Shown one piece after another: positions 23,617 to 34,858 of a stretch of 64,000 nt of DNA (positions are counted from its first letter, which is position 1; each line of letters begins with the position of its first letter). The translations under genes were made by a program, and so were the position numbers. The notes below the pieces were generated by a model that had not been told where the DNA came from, made no database searches, and saw nothing but the letters and a program-made list of their open reading frames with translations. The DNA is from Symbiodinium natans (Eukaryota > Sar > Dinophyceae > Suessiales > Symbiodiniaceae), in contig CAJNDS010000266.1 of NCBI GenBank assembly GCA_905221605.1, forward strand, positions 61,001 to 125,000. The letters are read 5' to 3'.

Positions 23617-24287
23617 CTGTGCCATGTTGAGACACCTTGTAAATAAGCTTGAAGGAAGAATGTGAACATGTTTTGCACCGTGTGTTTTTTGCAGTGCCCT
23701 CGGCTCATCGTCAGGAAGACCGGCGCAACTAGTGGTGAGGCCTGGCGTAGACAGTGACCCTCATGGTGTCGCTGCCCACGGTTTCGGGCGAGACCTTAAA
23801 CCCAAAGCCGACATGATAATCAGCCGCCTGCACTATAGATCCCTAGCCCCATGATTTCATATCTACTAACAGCATTTATGATACGATTATGCGATGTGTC
23901 TACTGTCTAATACTTCAATATCTGTATCGCTGCTTTCTGAATAAAAAAAGAATCTCCCGGGACCCCTAGTAAGCTGGCATCCCAAATGGAGAGTCACTTG
24001 GTTAGGTTTCTGTTGGCGGTTATTTGTGTGGTCGTTGTTGGCTATCTCCGAAACTGTACAAGCAGCAACATGGGTTCCTGGAGCAAGAGGGACACAGTGG
24101 GAAGTTGGGCCTCGAAAACGAATGTGTGGCTGCATGAAGCATCACGATGATTCCATACAGTTTCTGTAATACTTAGCGGTAATACTTAGCGGATTTAAAG
24201 GCTTTGTTAAGCTAATTAAAAATGTTGCTCCTAACTTGTCACTACACAAAAACCCTCTACGACCCCAATCTGTATTCCCTTGGCAAG

Positions 24288-24387
24288 GCGGTGCTCGCCT
24301 GCGCACGAAGCTTGTTCGAGCAGCTAGAGAAAGAGGCCGGCGAGCACACTAGCTTTCCGGAAGAGAGGAAAGCAAGATTTGTTCGAG
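24288..24387 (+). CDS. Isolated coding-like exon, family unknown
   Basis: A 100-nt segment between AAG|G and an AG|GC donor encodes a charged helix-like peptide (SLFEQLEKEAGEHTSFPEE). Borders and composition match true exons in this window, but I cannot link it to neighbours. It might be an upstream exon of the DnaJ gene or a separate gene. Confidence 0.3.
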
Positions 24388-26543
24388 GCTTGGGGGCCTG
24401 TGGCAGTGTTAGCTGGTGTTTAGGGTTATCAGGCATCATGGCTAGTCCTGACATCTGAGCCTTCAATCGTGTTGGACTCCAGGGTCCTGAGCCGGAAGAC
24501 TCCTCACCCAATTGAACGGTTCAGGGAGTTCAGGAAGGTTTGAGGGTTGAGCGAGTTGCAGCCTTGATGCGCAGTACGGCGATATCTGAGAACTCCACCT
24601 CGAAATTTAGGCTCCTTTTGAACCCCCCATTCCAGGCCGAAACCGGCCAGATCGGGTACATTGCCCCGCAAATGCTGGATGAGGGGACACCACAGGCATT
24701 GCGGGCGGACGGGGCTTGGGTGCTATGGGAAAGGTACATGACGTGTCACTCGAATGTGAGTTCTCTGGCTAGGCATCATCATCATCATCATCAGCAGCAG
24801 TTCTCTTTATTGAATACTTCTACTTGTACATTCATTTCTTACAACTGGTTCATATGTATGTATCTTTCGAGAGCGATTGGGCTCTGGGTTCCGAGCTTCA
24901 GGCCAGGGAAACGCAGTTCGGGGGCTCGCCCTGAACCCAAAAACCCGCAAAGCTCCCAAGCCTTCCAGCTTCTGGGGCAAACGTCTGCAAATTCCCGTGA
25001 TCTTTTACGACTCGACTTGTGTTTGCTTTTGGAGGGTTGAGGAGCAGGTTTTTTTGAGGGGGTTTAAGGTTTTTTCGTGAACAGGAAATCTGACTTCGAG
25101 TCGACAAAAGGGGTACCCCTCTTTTTGCCGTCTTTTGCCGTCTGGAGGAGCGATTCCGGCTCTTGAAGACGGGCGGCCAGTGAGCTTCGCTGCACTTCGG
25201 AGTACAGGGGCCGGGGTATTGCAGGAGTTGCTCGGTGTTCGAGTAGGAGAGCAGGCACACTGCACGGGCACGTTTTCAATTGGTTTCTTCTTGGCTGCCC
25301 CGCAGCCCCTGGGAAAGAAGATACACAGTCGAGTGACCAGGTCAGGTTAAGCAGGTGCAACTGAGACCCAGGACGAGAGAACCAGTAGGGGGAAAAACCT
25401 ATGCGTAGAACATGTGCAAAAGGGGCAGGACAGGGGTAAAAGTCATGCCTGTAGGCATTGTTTGACAACAAAATTGGGATGCTACCTTGCGTCCCGATTT
25501 CTTGGGGGAGCCGGTGACCTTCGTCCATCTGGGAGGCATGTGTCAGTGTCTGTCTGTGAGACAGCTGCAGCTTACCAGCACCACTGCGAACCGATCGCAT
25601 TTGGGGCTCCGAGGGCCCCAGGAAAATATGCGAAGTTGATCGAAGTTGCGTCACTTTGTAATCGAAGCAGAAGACCACAGGACGGAGTGAAAGCGTGCAA
25701 ATTCACCGTGGCTACCACACCCGTCTACGGCTTCATCTTGTCAATCATGTGTCAGTAGCCGTACCATCAGCTTTATCATCATGCTAGTGATGATCTTCAT
25801 TTTGATGATGCTGTTAACATAGGACATGGGCTCAGCATTGAGGAGAGCCTCCGATCCCCACATTTCCCAGTCCCAGGTGCTTTGGGGTTTCGACTTCCGT
25901 TGGGCTGTAATAACCCCACACATGCGAGAGTTCTAAAGTGTCAAAACCCTGAAGTGCAAGCTCTGAGTCCACTGCGGCTGCAGATGTCGAGGTTCAGCCG
26001 CAGAGCCGCAGAGCACGGCCGTCGGGAAGAGTTTGCCGAGGCCGAGAGCTCTGAACTGAGAACCTTGTTAAGGGCCTGAAGTGTCTAAGGGGGGGAAGGG
26101 GGAAGGGGGGGGGGTTGTGGAAGGTTTCGAAGTCTGGGGTGTACTGGTGCCTGGCGAGAGAAGAGAGTGTGAGCTGTTCGGTTTTCGCGCCCGATCATGC
26201 AAAGGCATGTAGTTGTTGTTCAGACAGGTTCGAGGATGCAGCAGTGAGTCAAGGAAGCGCAAGATGTGCAAGGCAATAGCAGATCTCCTGCGCGCGCTCC
26301 TGCGCCCGAACCTTGACGAGACTGCGAGAGAGAAGTCCAGACCTCAGGCATGCCCTGATGCCCTTTGCAAGCGTCCTCGCCAGACTGGGTGATACTGGGT
26401 GCAATTTGCACTTGCTGAACTTGCTCTGCATGCAGAACTCAGGCTAATGAGGACAATGATAGACTTCTTGAAGAAGGCCGTGCAAAATGCGGCTCTCGGA
26501 TCAAGATCAACTGACCAACCGGAGCTTGAACACTTGAGCACAG

Positions 26544-29500
26544 GCAGAGAAAAAGAGGTCGAGCTCATCAGCAGACGGCGATCTTTCTGAGCTTTTCGAA
26601 GCACTGGGGATGGAAGACGATGGCAAGGCTTGCACCCTTCATCTACACCTTGCGGGATGTTCAAACTCTCCAAGTAAAATGTGCCCTCGCCATACCTAGC
26701 ACTGCCTGCCTGAGCTAGCCGCTAAGCCGCGTGCCTCCGATCCGCTGTCTTGTTTGGTTTGTTTGGCCTGTCTCGTCGTGCTGCGAAATTCTGGTGCTGA
26801 CGTCCGCAGGACAATGCAGACCTTGATCGGGCCGCCCTGAAGAGGCGAGAGGGGGATGGCTGGATGAAGACCGGACTTCCCATGACTTTCCGTCCTACTT
26901 GTGTTGACGTATGTATAAGCCCTCCAATCCAAAAAGAACAGCTCTTCAACAAATATTGCCGCCCCCCCCCCCCCCCCCCCCCCCCCCCGCCCCCTCTGCC
27001 CTCGAATCCCCTTCAGCCCCTGCCGCTTCCCACGGAGGACCTACCGGGAGCTCTCGAAAAAGGAGCACCCGGACAAGAACCCGGAGTCGGCCGAGCGCTT
27101 CAACATGCCAGCCGACTCAGGGAATTCAGGGCTTTGGAGCCTCTTGGGGGCTTTGCGGTGGTTTTTTTTGGGGGCTTGGTTGACAAATTTCCTGTTTGGG
27201 ATCGCTATGGTCTAGAGCAGTTCGAGGAGGAGTTCAGCCGGGGCTCTGAGAACTCATGGTTTTGGGGGTTTGGGCTCATCTCTGCCAGGATCAGGGATGC
27301 TTACGAGATCCTCAGTGATCCCGTGAAGATGCTCCTGTACGACACAGGTGCCTGCCCTCTCTTTTGAAGGGTGCGCGTGCCCAGTGCGCGTGCGTGCAAA
27401 ATTAGCTATGGGGGTTGTCCCTCAGACATATGTGTGTGTGTATGAGAGTGCCCAAAATGATGAATCTGTTTGCCGGCAGGCGGCATGGATTTGATCAAGA
27501 AGTACGAGAAAGGCAAGGTTTGAGGGTACACAGAAAGCCGGGAGTCCTCAGAGTCAGGTCAGTGACAGTCAGTGGCCCCCAAAACCTCAAAACCCCAATA
27601 GAGCTGTCGGGGCTCCGGGTCTCAAAGGCCCAAAAATGCGACGCCAGCCTTCCCCGACTCTCCCAGTGGTGTTCTGCACAGAGCTGAGGCTGCACTTTCA
27701 GTCTCAAGCCTTGGGACCTCTGGCAACGTCGCATAAGAACACTACACGCTGCAGTCATTGCAATGTGACCAAAACAGCCCTTACCCCGAAGGCCCCCAAA
27801 CCTTGAGCTCCCATCCAAATCTGTGCACTCCCTTCAGACGGCGACGGCGAGATTGAGCGCGTGGATAACTACGAGGCTGGCCGTGATCAGCCCATGTTGC
27901 CCTCAAACAACTTCTCGTTCTTTTAAGAGCCCCAGACCAGAAGGCCATGCACCTTGAAAATCACACTTCTAGGCGCCATGGTTGGGTGATTCCGGCTTGG
28001 CATTGTCGGATCTAGACTGTCACCTGCAACGTGAACCACAACAGTGGAGGCAGAGCGGTGAGATGCTGTCCTTACCTCTTGTCAAGGTTACCCACGACAT
28101 CACCTTGGAGGAAGCGTACCAAGGGGGTGAAAAGGACTGCGCTGCTGAAGGTGCATGTTAATCAAATTAATATCAAATTACATGTTTGTCACTGGCGTCC
28201 TGGCCTCAGACCTTTCGGAGCTGCTGCACTTGCGTGAGGAGATCTTGGTGAACCGCAGAGTCGTTTGCAGGCTCCCACAAGACGCCATCAGCCTTAATTA
28301 TCCTGGCACACGGGACACCCTGCGAGGTCTTGCCGCATGCGACCGGATCTCCAGCGCTGCCGGAAATGTCAGGCCTGCCCTGGCGAGCGTCGGCAGCGCC
28401 AGGTCTGGATGGATCAGTGGCTTGGACTTGTAGAGAGTCTTTGTGGCAACAATAGAGTAGAGAGAGCAAACGAGGGGCTGACTCAGTTTCATCCTCCTCC
28501 TATTCCCTCTTGCTCAGGTGGCACTATCGCGTCGAGGAGTTCGAGGTACGCAACACAGCCCGCAAGAGACGGCGAGAGTGAGAGAGAGAGTGAGAGAGAC
28601 GAAGAAGAGCTCCAGTTAAGTGGTGAATTCCTGCACCAAGTGTATCGGAAATCACAGCGCAGAGCCTGCCTGCGGGAATTTCCGGTTCCTGGATGTTACT
28701 GCGGTTGGGTTCTTCTACAGCTTCAGCACTGGCAGGCTCAAGAGACTGCCTGCTTCGACTTCGACAGTTGTTTAGCAATATGTCCTGTAGGGCAGCAAGC
28801 TGGTTGCCTGGACGGCTGCTTCTGTGCTTCCAGCAGAGAGAGCCCAAGACAGAGAGAAAGCAGGGGCCAGGTTCCCCCGGCAGGGGGGCCTCAAAGCTCG
28901 GAGAAGGAGAAGAAGAAGCAGAAGAAGCAGAAGAAGACGAAGAAGAAGAAGAAGAAGAAGCAGAGCAGAGGAGAGAGCAGTAGTAGAGAGATGGAGAGCG
29001 CAGTTTGCGGGCTATGCAATGCCCCACCCGAAAGTTTCGGAAGGTTCCCAGTGACGAGAAGTGCACCTGGGACCGACAGAAGCTGAAGATGCAGATCGAG
29101 CGTGGAACCATGCGCCCCAGCTCAGTGCGAAAACGTGTAAATAAAGTTCTCTTCAAAAACACTCAGGCTGAAGGGTCTCCCAATGTGTGCAGCCTAAGGT
29201 TTGGGGATCGTGCGCACTTCCCCCACATGGGGAGTCAGCTGCCCAAGCACATCCCAGGCGCTCAGCACAGAGCGATTGAGGACTAAGCAGTGTCTTCCAT
29301 ACGCCTTCGGGCGTCAAACAGACTTAGATGTTTTTTTAGGTTGAGGGGTTTGCAAGCTGTGAGAAAGCAAGCTAGAAAACAAACTTGTGGTTACGAGCAA
29401 TCTCCTAGTGCAGCTTTTGGGCCTTTATGATCCTTTATGTTTTTTTGTGGGTTCAGAGTCCGTAGACTCTGCACGGTGCAGGCGATGCTCTTGTAACCCT

Positions 29501-30758
29501 GCGCGCTGCAGTCTCAGAATCTTCGGCTGTATGATGGATTTTGCGGTGCGCATATGAGCAGCATGCATGCCTTCAGTTGTTCACATGTGCAACATCCTTG
29601 TCCCTGGGTGCAGGTCAAGAAGCACCCTGTTTTCAAGCGTCTCGGTGATGACCTCATGGTCGATGTGCGTATCAGCCTGTATGAGGTGCCTCTGCTACTG
29701 CTCTTGTCTCTCTCTCTGTGTCTCTGTGTGCGCGTTTGTTTTTGCAACGCCCGAAGATGCCCGGAGAGGTTTCGATCCCGTAAAACAACCACTTAGGAAG
29801 CCGCATCTCCCTGCAGGGCTATAGTAATAGAACAAACCCTTAGCTTGGTACCTTGCGATCGCGTTGCTCCCCGAATGCTCACAAGCCCGTCAGGCTCTGC
29901 TGGGCTTCAAGCGTGAGCTCGCCCACTTGGACGGTCACATCGTGCACTTCAGCATGCCGCGGGGAGATGCCGGGGGCCTCAGAGAGCTCTCGAAGATGCC
30001 AAGTGGGCCAAGGCCCAAAGGTCTAGGATGGTTTGGAAAGTTTGGGGCTGCGATGGTTTCGAGTCGCTAGATGGTTTACACTCAATCAAAAACGCCCCTC
30101 AACCGCTAGAGGTGCTGAAACCTGGCGCAGCCCTGGAAATCCAGGGTGAGGGCATGCCCCACAAGGAGGCCGGGGGGTGACCATGGGGGCTTTAGGGGAC
30201 TTGCGGTGGGTATAGAGGGGGGTGTGGGGGGGGGGGGGGGGGGTTGTAGAGATGTTTTCGGGGACTGTTTTGTGTGACCTGTGGCTTCAGTGGCTTTGGT
30301 GCACAGGTCACGAGCGAGCAGCCTGGCATTGCATCGATTTCCGAACACAAGTGGTCAAAGACGCGCCGCTGCCAGGACCCGACCTCTGCTGGGAAGCTTG
30401 TCATCCGCTTCCAAATCGATTTCCCGCAGCAGATCAGCGCAGAAGCAGGGGATGCGCTGGAGGTGCGGGCCTCTTGAGGGCTTCTACAGAAGGCTTATAC
30501 CGGGATCTGTTGGACTGGATTGGAGCCTCAACCCAACATCTGCTTGCCGTATTTGTAGTGGGCTGGGTGTCTCAGCTTAAAGGCTTAGCCCTTAAACCAA
30601 ACTCCATGCGACTCCCAAGCTTCGGATCCCTCCTTGTGTGCAATGACTGAACTCAAGAATTCCGAAAGAGTTCCACCAGACGCTGCGAGGCTGCCCTGGG
30701 ACGCCTGCCCGGGCAACAGTCGCGAGACGTGCGCTTGAATCAGGGCAAGGCCTGGTGA
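26544..30758 (+). CDS. DnaJ/Hsp40 co-chaperone, reduced Cys-rich region, multi-exon (5' end not found)
   Basis: It stimulates Hsp70 ATPase and delivers unfolded clients. Resolved exons: 26544-26627, 26810-26844, 27038-27106, 27289-27347, 27480-27517, about 28087-28148, 28249-28270, 28329-28399, 28518-28546, 29043-29120, 29197-29268, then 29614-29685, 29894-29955, 30112-30168, 30376-30462. A last exon to TGA 30756-30758 is a guess. Donors are GC at the first three exons, then mixed GT and GC. The J domain spans the first four exons (LFEALG, YRELSKKEHPDKNPES with HPD, IRDAYEILSDP, LLYDTGGM). VNRRVVCR and CRKCQACPGERRQRQ form a small Cys cluster rather than four full CxxCxGxG repeats. C-terminal substrate-binding pieces follow: VPSDEKC, KKHPVFKRLGDDL, ALLGFKRELAHLDGH, IQGEGMPHK, GKLVIRFQIDFP. 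The LLYDTGGM and VNRRVVC layout recalls ER-type DnaJs of protists. No signal peptide was located. Confidence 0.85.
26962..26988. repeat. Poly-C tract in DnaJ intron
   Basis: 27 C in a row in the GC-AG intron between the exons ending at 26844 and starting at 27038. Confidence 0.95.
28899..28975. repeat. (GAA)n/(GAAGCA)n purine tract in DnaJ intron
   Basis: AGAAG repeats on the coding strand over about 75 bp. The Lys/Glu-rich ORFs crossing it are low-complexity. Confidence 0.85.
30226..30243 (+). repeat. Poly-G tract in DnaJ intron
   Basis: 18 G in a row, in the intron between the exons 30112-30168 and 30376-30462. Confidence 0.95.
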
Positions 30759-32127
30759 CTGTGCATGGACTCCAATTACTGTAGGCCTATGATTCTTAAC
30801 TAAAATTCATTGGTCTGGACCGTTGATTCTGATACTTTTGCGGTTATGATTACGTTCAAATGCAACTCCCGCACTGATGATCCGCTCAGTCTGGTGACAG
30901 GCCACGGGCCGCAACGAGCTCTGAACTCCGCGGGGGCAAGTGTTTGGCAGTATGGGGAGGGGGAGTTGGAGTTCTCCAATTCCCTGCTTCCAAGCCTCGG
31001 CCACCAGATTTTCCTAGCGGTGGCCCTAAGTCTGAAGGGTCTAGGGTTAAGGGCCAGGCCAGCTGACGACTCAACTTTCCCTGCCCCCCCAGACTGTCAG
31101 AAACTCCAGTGCTTATCTTGACCGCAAGAATTAGGCGCCTAGTAGGCACAACTTCATGATGATGGCTGATTTCGCCAAGCTGCCGCCTAAACCCTAAACC
31201 CTGCTCGATAATGTGGCTCTCGTCTGGGGATCTAGCACTCCAATCTACTATGGGAGTCCATTCTTTGGGGGCCGAAGTCACCCGACCTTTGTCAGTTGAA
31301 GCAAAAGCATACTCCAAAACAAGATTACAACTTCTCCCTCCACCCCTAACCCTGAGCCCTGAACCCTATACACCCTGAACCCTAGACTACCCTAAACCCC
31401 TAAACCCAACCGTCTTATTCAGTCATTCCCACTCGGAGAAGCGAGTCGCATCTCGCTGTTCGGGGCTGGCGCTGGGTCAGTGGCAAAGTTGGCGCTCTTT
31501 CAGATGACTCAGAAAGTCTGGCAAAGGAGGGGTTCAGGGCTTCGGTGCATGTAGGGATGTGGCGAGAAGTCGGTTTCGGGGTTTTGAAAGCCAGGATCCT
31601 CAATGTTTTGAAGATTAGGAGCCAGCAAGCAGTCTGCATCCCGAGCTCAAAGAGCCACCAGACAGCGCCAGACTCCTGCGGCTGCTGCGTGCCATCCCAC
31701 ATGCCGACTCTAGGTTTGGGTAAAGCAGCACGCGCCCCCAAACTCCGGAACCGCACCCTATAGAGCCTTGAACGGCGCCAAGAGAATCTTGGACCGGATG
31801 GCGCAGCTTCCCGGAAAGCCGAGCCAAAGCGCAAGCACCAGAAACCTCGAAGCCATTGCGCTGAGAAACGCTTTTGCCCAGCGGGCTGTATTCGGACCCA
31901 TGACCTTTAGGATCCTTTAGGGGGGGCAGAGGCTGCCAAGGCGCCAGAATCCTTTGTCTCCCGCCCAGTCTTGGCGAGGCGAATGCGTTGACGGTGCTAC
32001 TTCAAGGATGCTTCATCGAAGAGGAGCATGGATCTTGGAACCTATGACTGCCTATGTGCCTGGATGTCACTTCGCTCGCTACCCAAGGCTTGAGACACAA
32101 GTGCTGCAAGCTCCACTCGCGCTTGGC
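30759..32127. other. Intergenic stretch with degenerate telomere-like repeats
   Basis: CCTAAACCCTAAACCCTG at about 31187 and a cluster of CCCTAAACCC/CCCTGAACCC variants at about 31335-31410 resemble the plant/dinoflagellate telomere heptamer in reverse orientation. No secure exon is seen; 5' exons of the next gene may lie here. Confidence 0.5.
31335..31410. repeat. Degenerate interstitial CCCTAAA cluster
   Basis: About ten imperfect copies of CCCTAAA/CCCTGAA in 75 bp. Confidence 0.6.
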
Positions 32128-34812
32128 GAGGCCGTTTGTCGGCAGTACTTGGTTCAGAACCGACAAAGCGCTTTTGTGGAGGCCGAGTTCTTGGGAGTTG
32201 CCGAACTGCCCGTGCGAGAGAAGCGGCGCTTGCGAGCAGTGGATGGCGACTGCCTGGTCAAGGCGACTGATGCGGGTTCTCGTAATCAACGGGATGTCCG
32301 TCCATGCTTCGCATATCAGAATGCTGTTCTTTGATTGCATGGTGCAATGCTGCGACGCTGCACAGGTGATCCACCGAGACGATTTCCAGCCCCTCTGATG
32401 CATCTGTCGAAAGACCCTTGCGATGATTTTGTGCCATTGCCACCTCACGCCTCAACCAGGCAAGTTGCCCCCAAACAACCCTTAACCGTCCTCGGACTGG
32501 ATTGCAGTCTCTGTCCAGGTCGGCCCTTCAGAGATTCCCGGAGGAGGCCAAGGCGGGGCAAGAGCATGGGGTTTCCTGTTGCTGAAGCTGGATCGCACTG
32601 GCCATCAGACTGCGGTTTAACACTTCAGGCCGCTGCTCAACTGTCTATGCTGTAGCACTCTCTTGCTTTTGTGCTTGCAAGATGGAGGACGCATCGGAGG
32701 GTATGAGGTTGATTTTGGATCCTGGCTCGCTGCCCAGCCCAGTCAGGTCTTCGACCGTTTCCTCCGAGAGGCTTCGCGCTTCGCGGTGCCCGGCGCGCCA
32801 TTTGCTCGGGTTCAGGCCCGCATTGCTCCGTGCTGCTTCAAGAGCTTTGGGCTTTGGCGGTTTAAAGTTGGTTTGAGGGTTTGAGGCATGAGCGGGGAAG
32901 CGGCAGCTGCAGCGACTTTGGCGGTTCAGCTACTCACAAGTAGAGGGCGCTGTATGGTAGTGTAGCTTGCTGCCAGAATCGTCTTTCAAGTACTTGACAT
33001 CGACTTGAGAAACCTCGTAAGTCTGATTCTTACGTTCTTTCCCTCCCCAGATGCCTGGGAGGAAGCTGCTGGGCGAAGGATACTGGCCTTCCTCGAAGCC
33101 GGGCGCGAGTTTCAGCACTGCCAGAGGGACTTCCTGGCCGCGCTCTGCGCCGAAGCCGAGGGAGTCCTGCTGGCGCCTGGCGAAATCCTCCAAGCCTCGG
33201 GCCGGCCGTGCGCCACCTGCCCGTTGTTCATTGTCCTGGCTGGACGGGTTGCTGGGCTGCTCTAGTACTAGTCCACAGAACCTAGCACCTGCTACGAAGC
33301 AGAGCAGGGTCATGCAGGGTCCTTGAGAGAGGATGGGAAGCTCAACGGGCTGTAGAGAAGTTCTTCTTAATACTGAATTTGGGGGCTCCAAAGCTGCTGA
33401 GGTGCAGGTGGAGGACGAAGCTGGCATCGTGTTCCGCTTCGCTGGCCCTGGGGAGACCTTGGGCTCTCCTGGTTGCCTCGAGCTGGTGGACACCTCCCCG
33501 GAAGTTCTTCGGGCCGTCCCAGGCCAGGATTTCGGGTTTAATTGCTGAGCCCCTGTAAAGAGAAGTTTTGCCGTCCGGAGCGTTCCCGCGTTTATCGGAA
33601 TAAGGGTTGTCGGCTTCATTCCTTCCTTATTTTCCTTTCTGTGCCTCTTAAAAATTCACGAGGCGAGGCTGTTTGGAGATTCAAGAGAGCGGTACGCGGT
33701 GTCGATTCCTGTCCCAGGCAACCTGGGTCCGGCCTTCTGCGTCAAGGTCCCGCATGCTGCGGTCGGCGGGGCTTTGCAGACCTTCCCTGAGGACGCCGAC
33801 TTCTGGATCAAGAACGCAGAGCTCCTGCATCGTGAGGCTGGACCCCAGCGACCCACGCCGACCTGTGCTCCAAAGCACGAAGCTCTGAACTTTGGAGAGT
33901 TGGGCCACTGTCAGGGCGGGCGGTTTAGGGTACTGGGAGTGTGTCTTGGGATCGCAATCTGCTTCAACTTACAAATCAGCTTGCGCCCCCAGAGGCGTGT
34001 CGCAGCAAGCAGGAGCGGTGCCGGTGGGCTTCGCAGGCGACTATCAGAACCCTAGCTGTGCAGAGCAGAAGCTAGGTTGTTTCTCTCACGGTCACAGGCC
34101 TTAATGAAGCATGTTGTGCAAATTGTCCATATTAATCCATATTATAAATTATAAATGTTGATCAATTGGTGTCTATATATACTTGTGATGTTGATGTGTG
34201 TGTGTGTGTGTGTCTCTCTCTCTCTCTCTCTCTGTATCCCTCTCGGTATGTTTCTCCAGTTTCTCAGCACTCCAGCCCAAACCCTCATTCTGATTTCTTA
34301 TGAGATATGAGAGCCATCAGCAATTTCCTACTTGTATGATGGGACCGTGGGCAGGGCCTGTACGCCTCATTAGGTGGCCACCCTTGTTTGCAGGTAAACC
34401 GGGCAAACTGAGCCTTAGATGAAAACATGTGCCATGGAGTGACAAGCCAGGGTGCACGCCCGATGCGAATAACTGCATGGTGTTTTGTTTCTTTCCCCTC
34501 TCTCGCTCTCCCTCTCTCGCTCTCCCTCTCTCGCTCTCCCTCTCTCGCTCTCCCTCTCCCTCTCTCGCCCTCCCTCTCTCGCTCTCCCTCTCTCGCTCTC
34601 CCTCTCTCGCTCTCCCTCTCTCGCTCTCGCTCTCCCTCTCTCGCCCTCCCTCTCTCGCTCTCCCTCTCTCGCTCTCCCTCTCTCGCTCTCGCCCTCCCTC
34701 TCTCGCCCTCCCTCTCTCGCTCTCCCTCTCTCGCTCTCCCTCTCTCGCTCTCCCTCTCTCGCCCTCCCTCTCTCGCCTTCCCTCCCTGCTCTCTCGCTCT
34801 CTCTCTCTCTCT

Positions 34813-34858
<46 letters not shown>

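Larger units (their letters stand above)
22118..26543. other. Intergenic 4.4 kb with simple repeats and a few unplaced exons
   Basis: It holds a CCCTCTCCCTCC-type polypyrimidine block (about 22313-22450), a GTGTGGGT/CGTG repeat (about 23497-23616), and a (CAT)n run near 24776-24796. One credible isolated exon is annotated separately at 24288-24387. A second coding-like piece near 24650-24700 (GYIAPQMLDEGTPQ, then a GC donor) cannot be joined to it. Confidence 0.45.

Noticed and set aside
24638-24735. GYIAPQMLDEGTP as a protein-kinase activation-loop exon
   Set aside because: Only a five-residue resemblance to kinase subdomain VIII. No other kinase motif is nearby and the phase does not fit the neighbouring exon.
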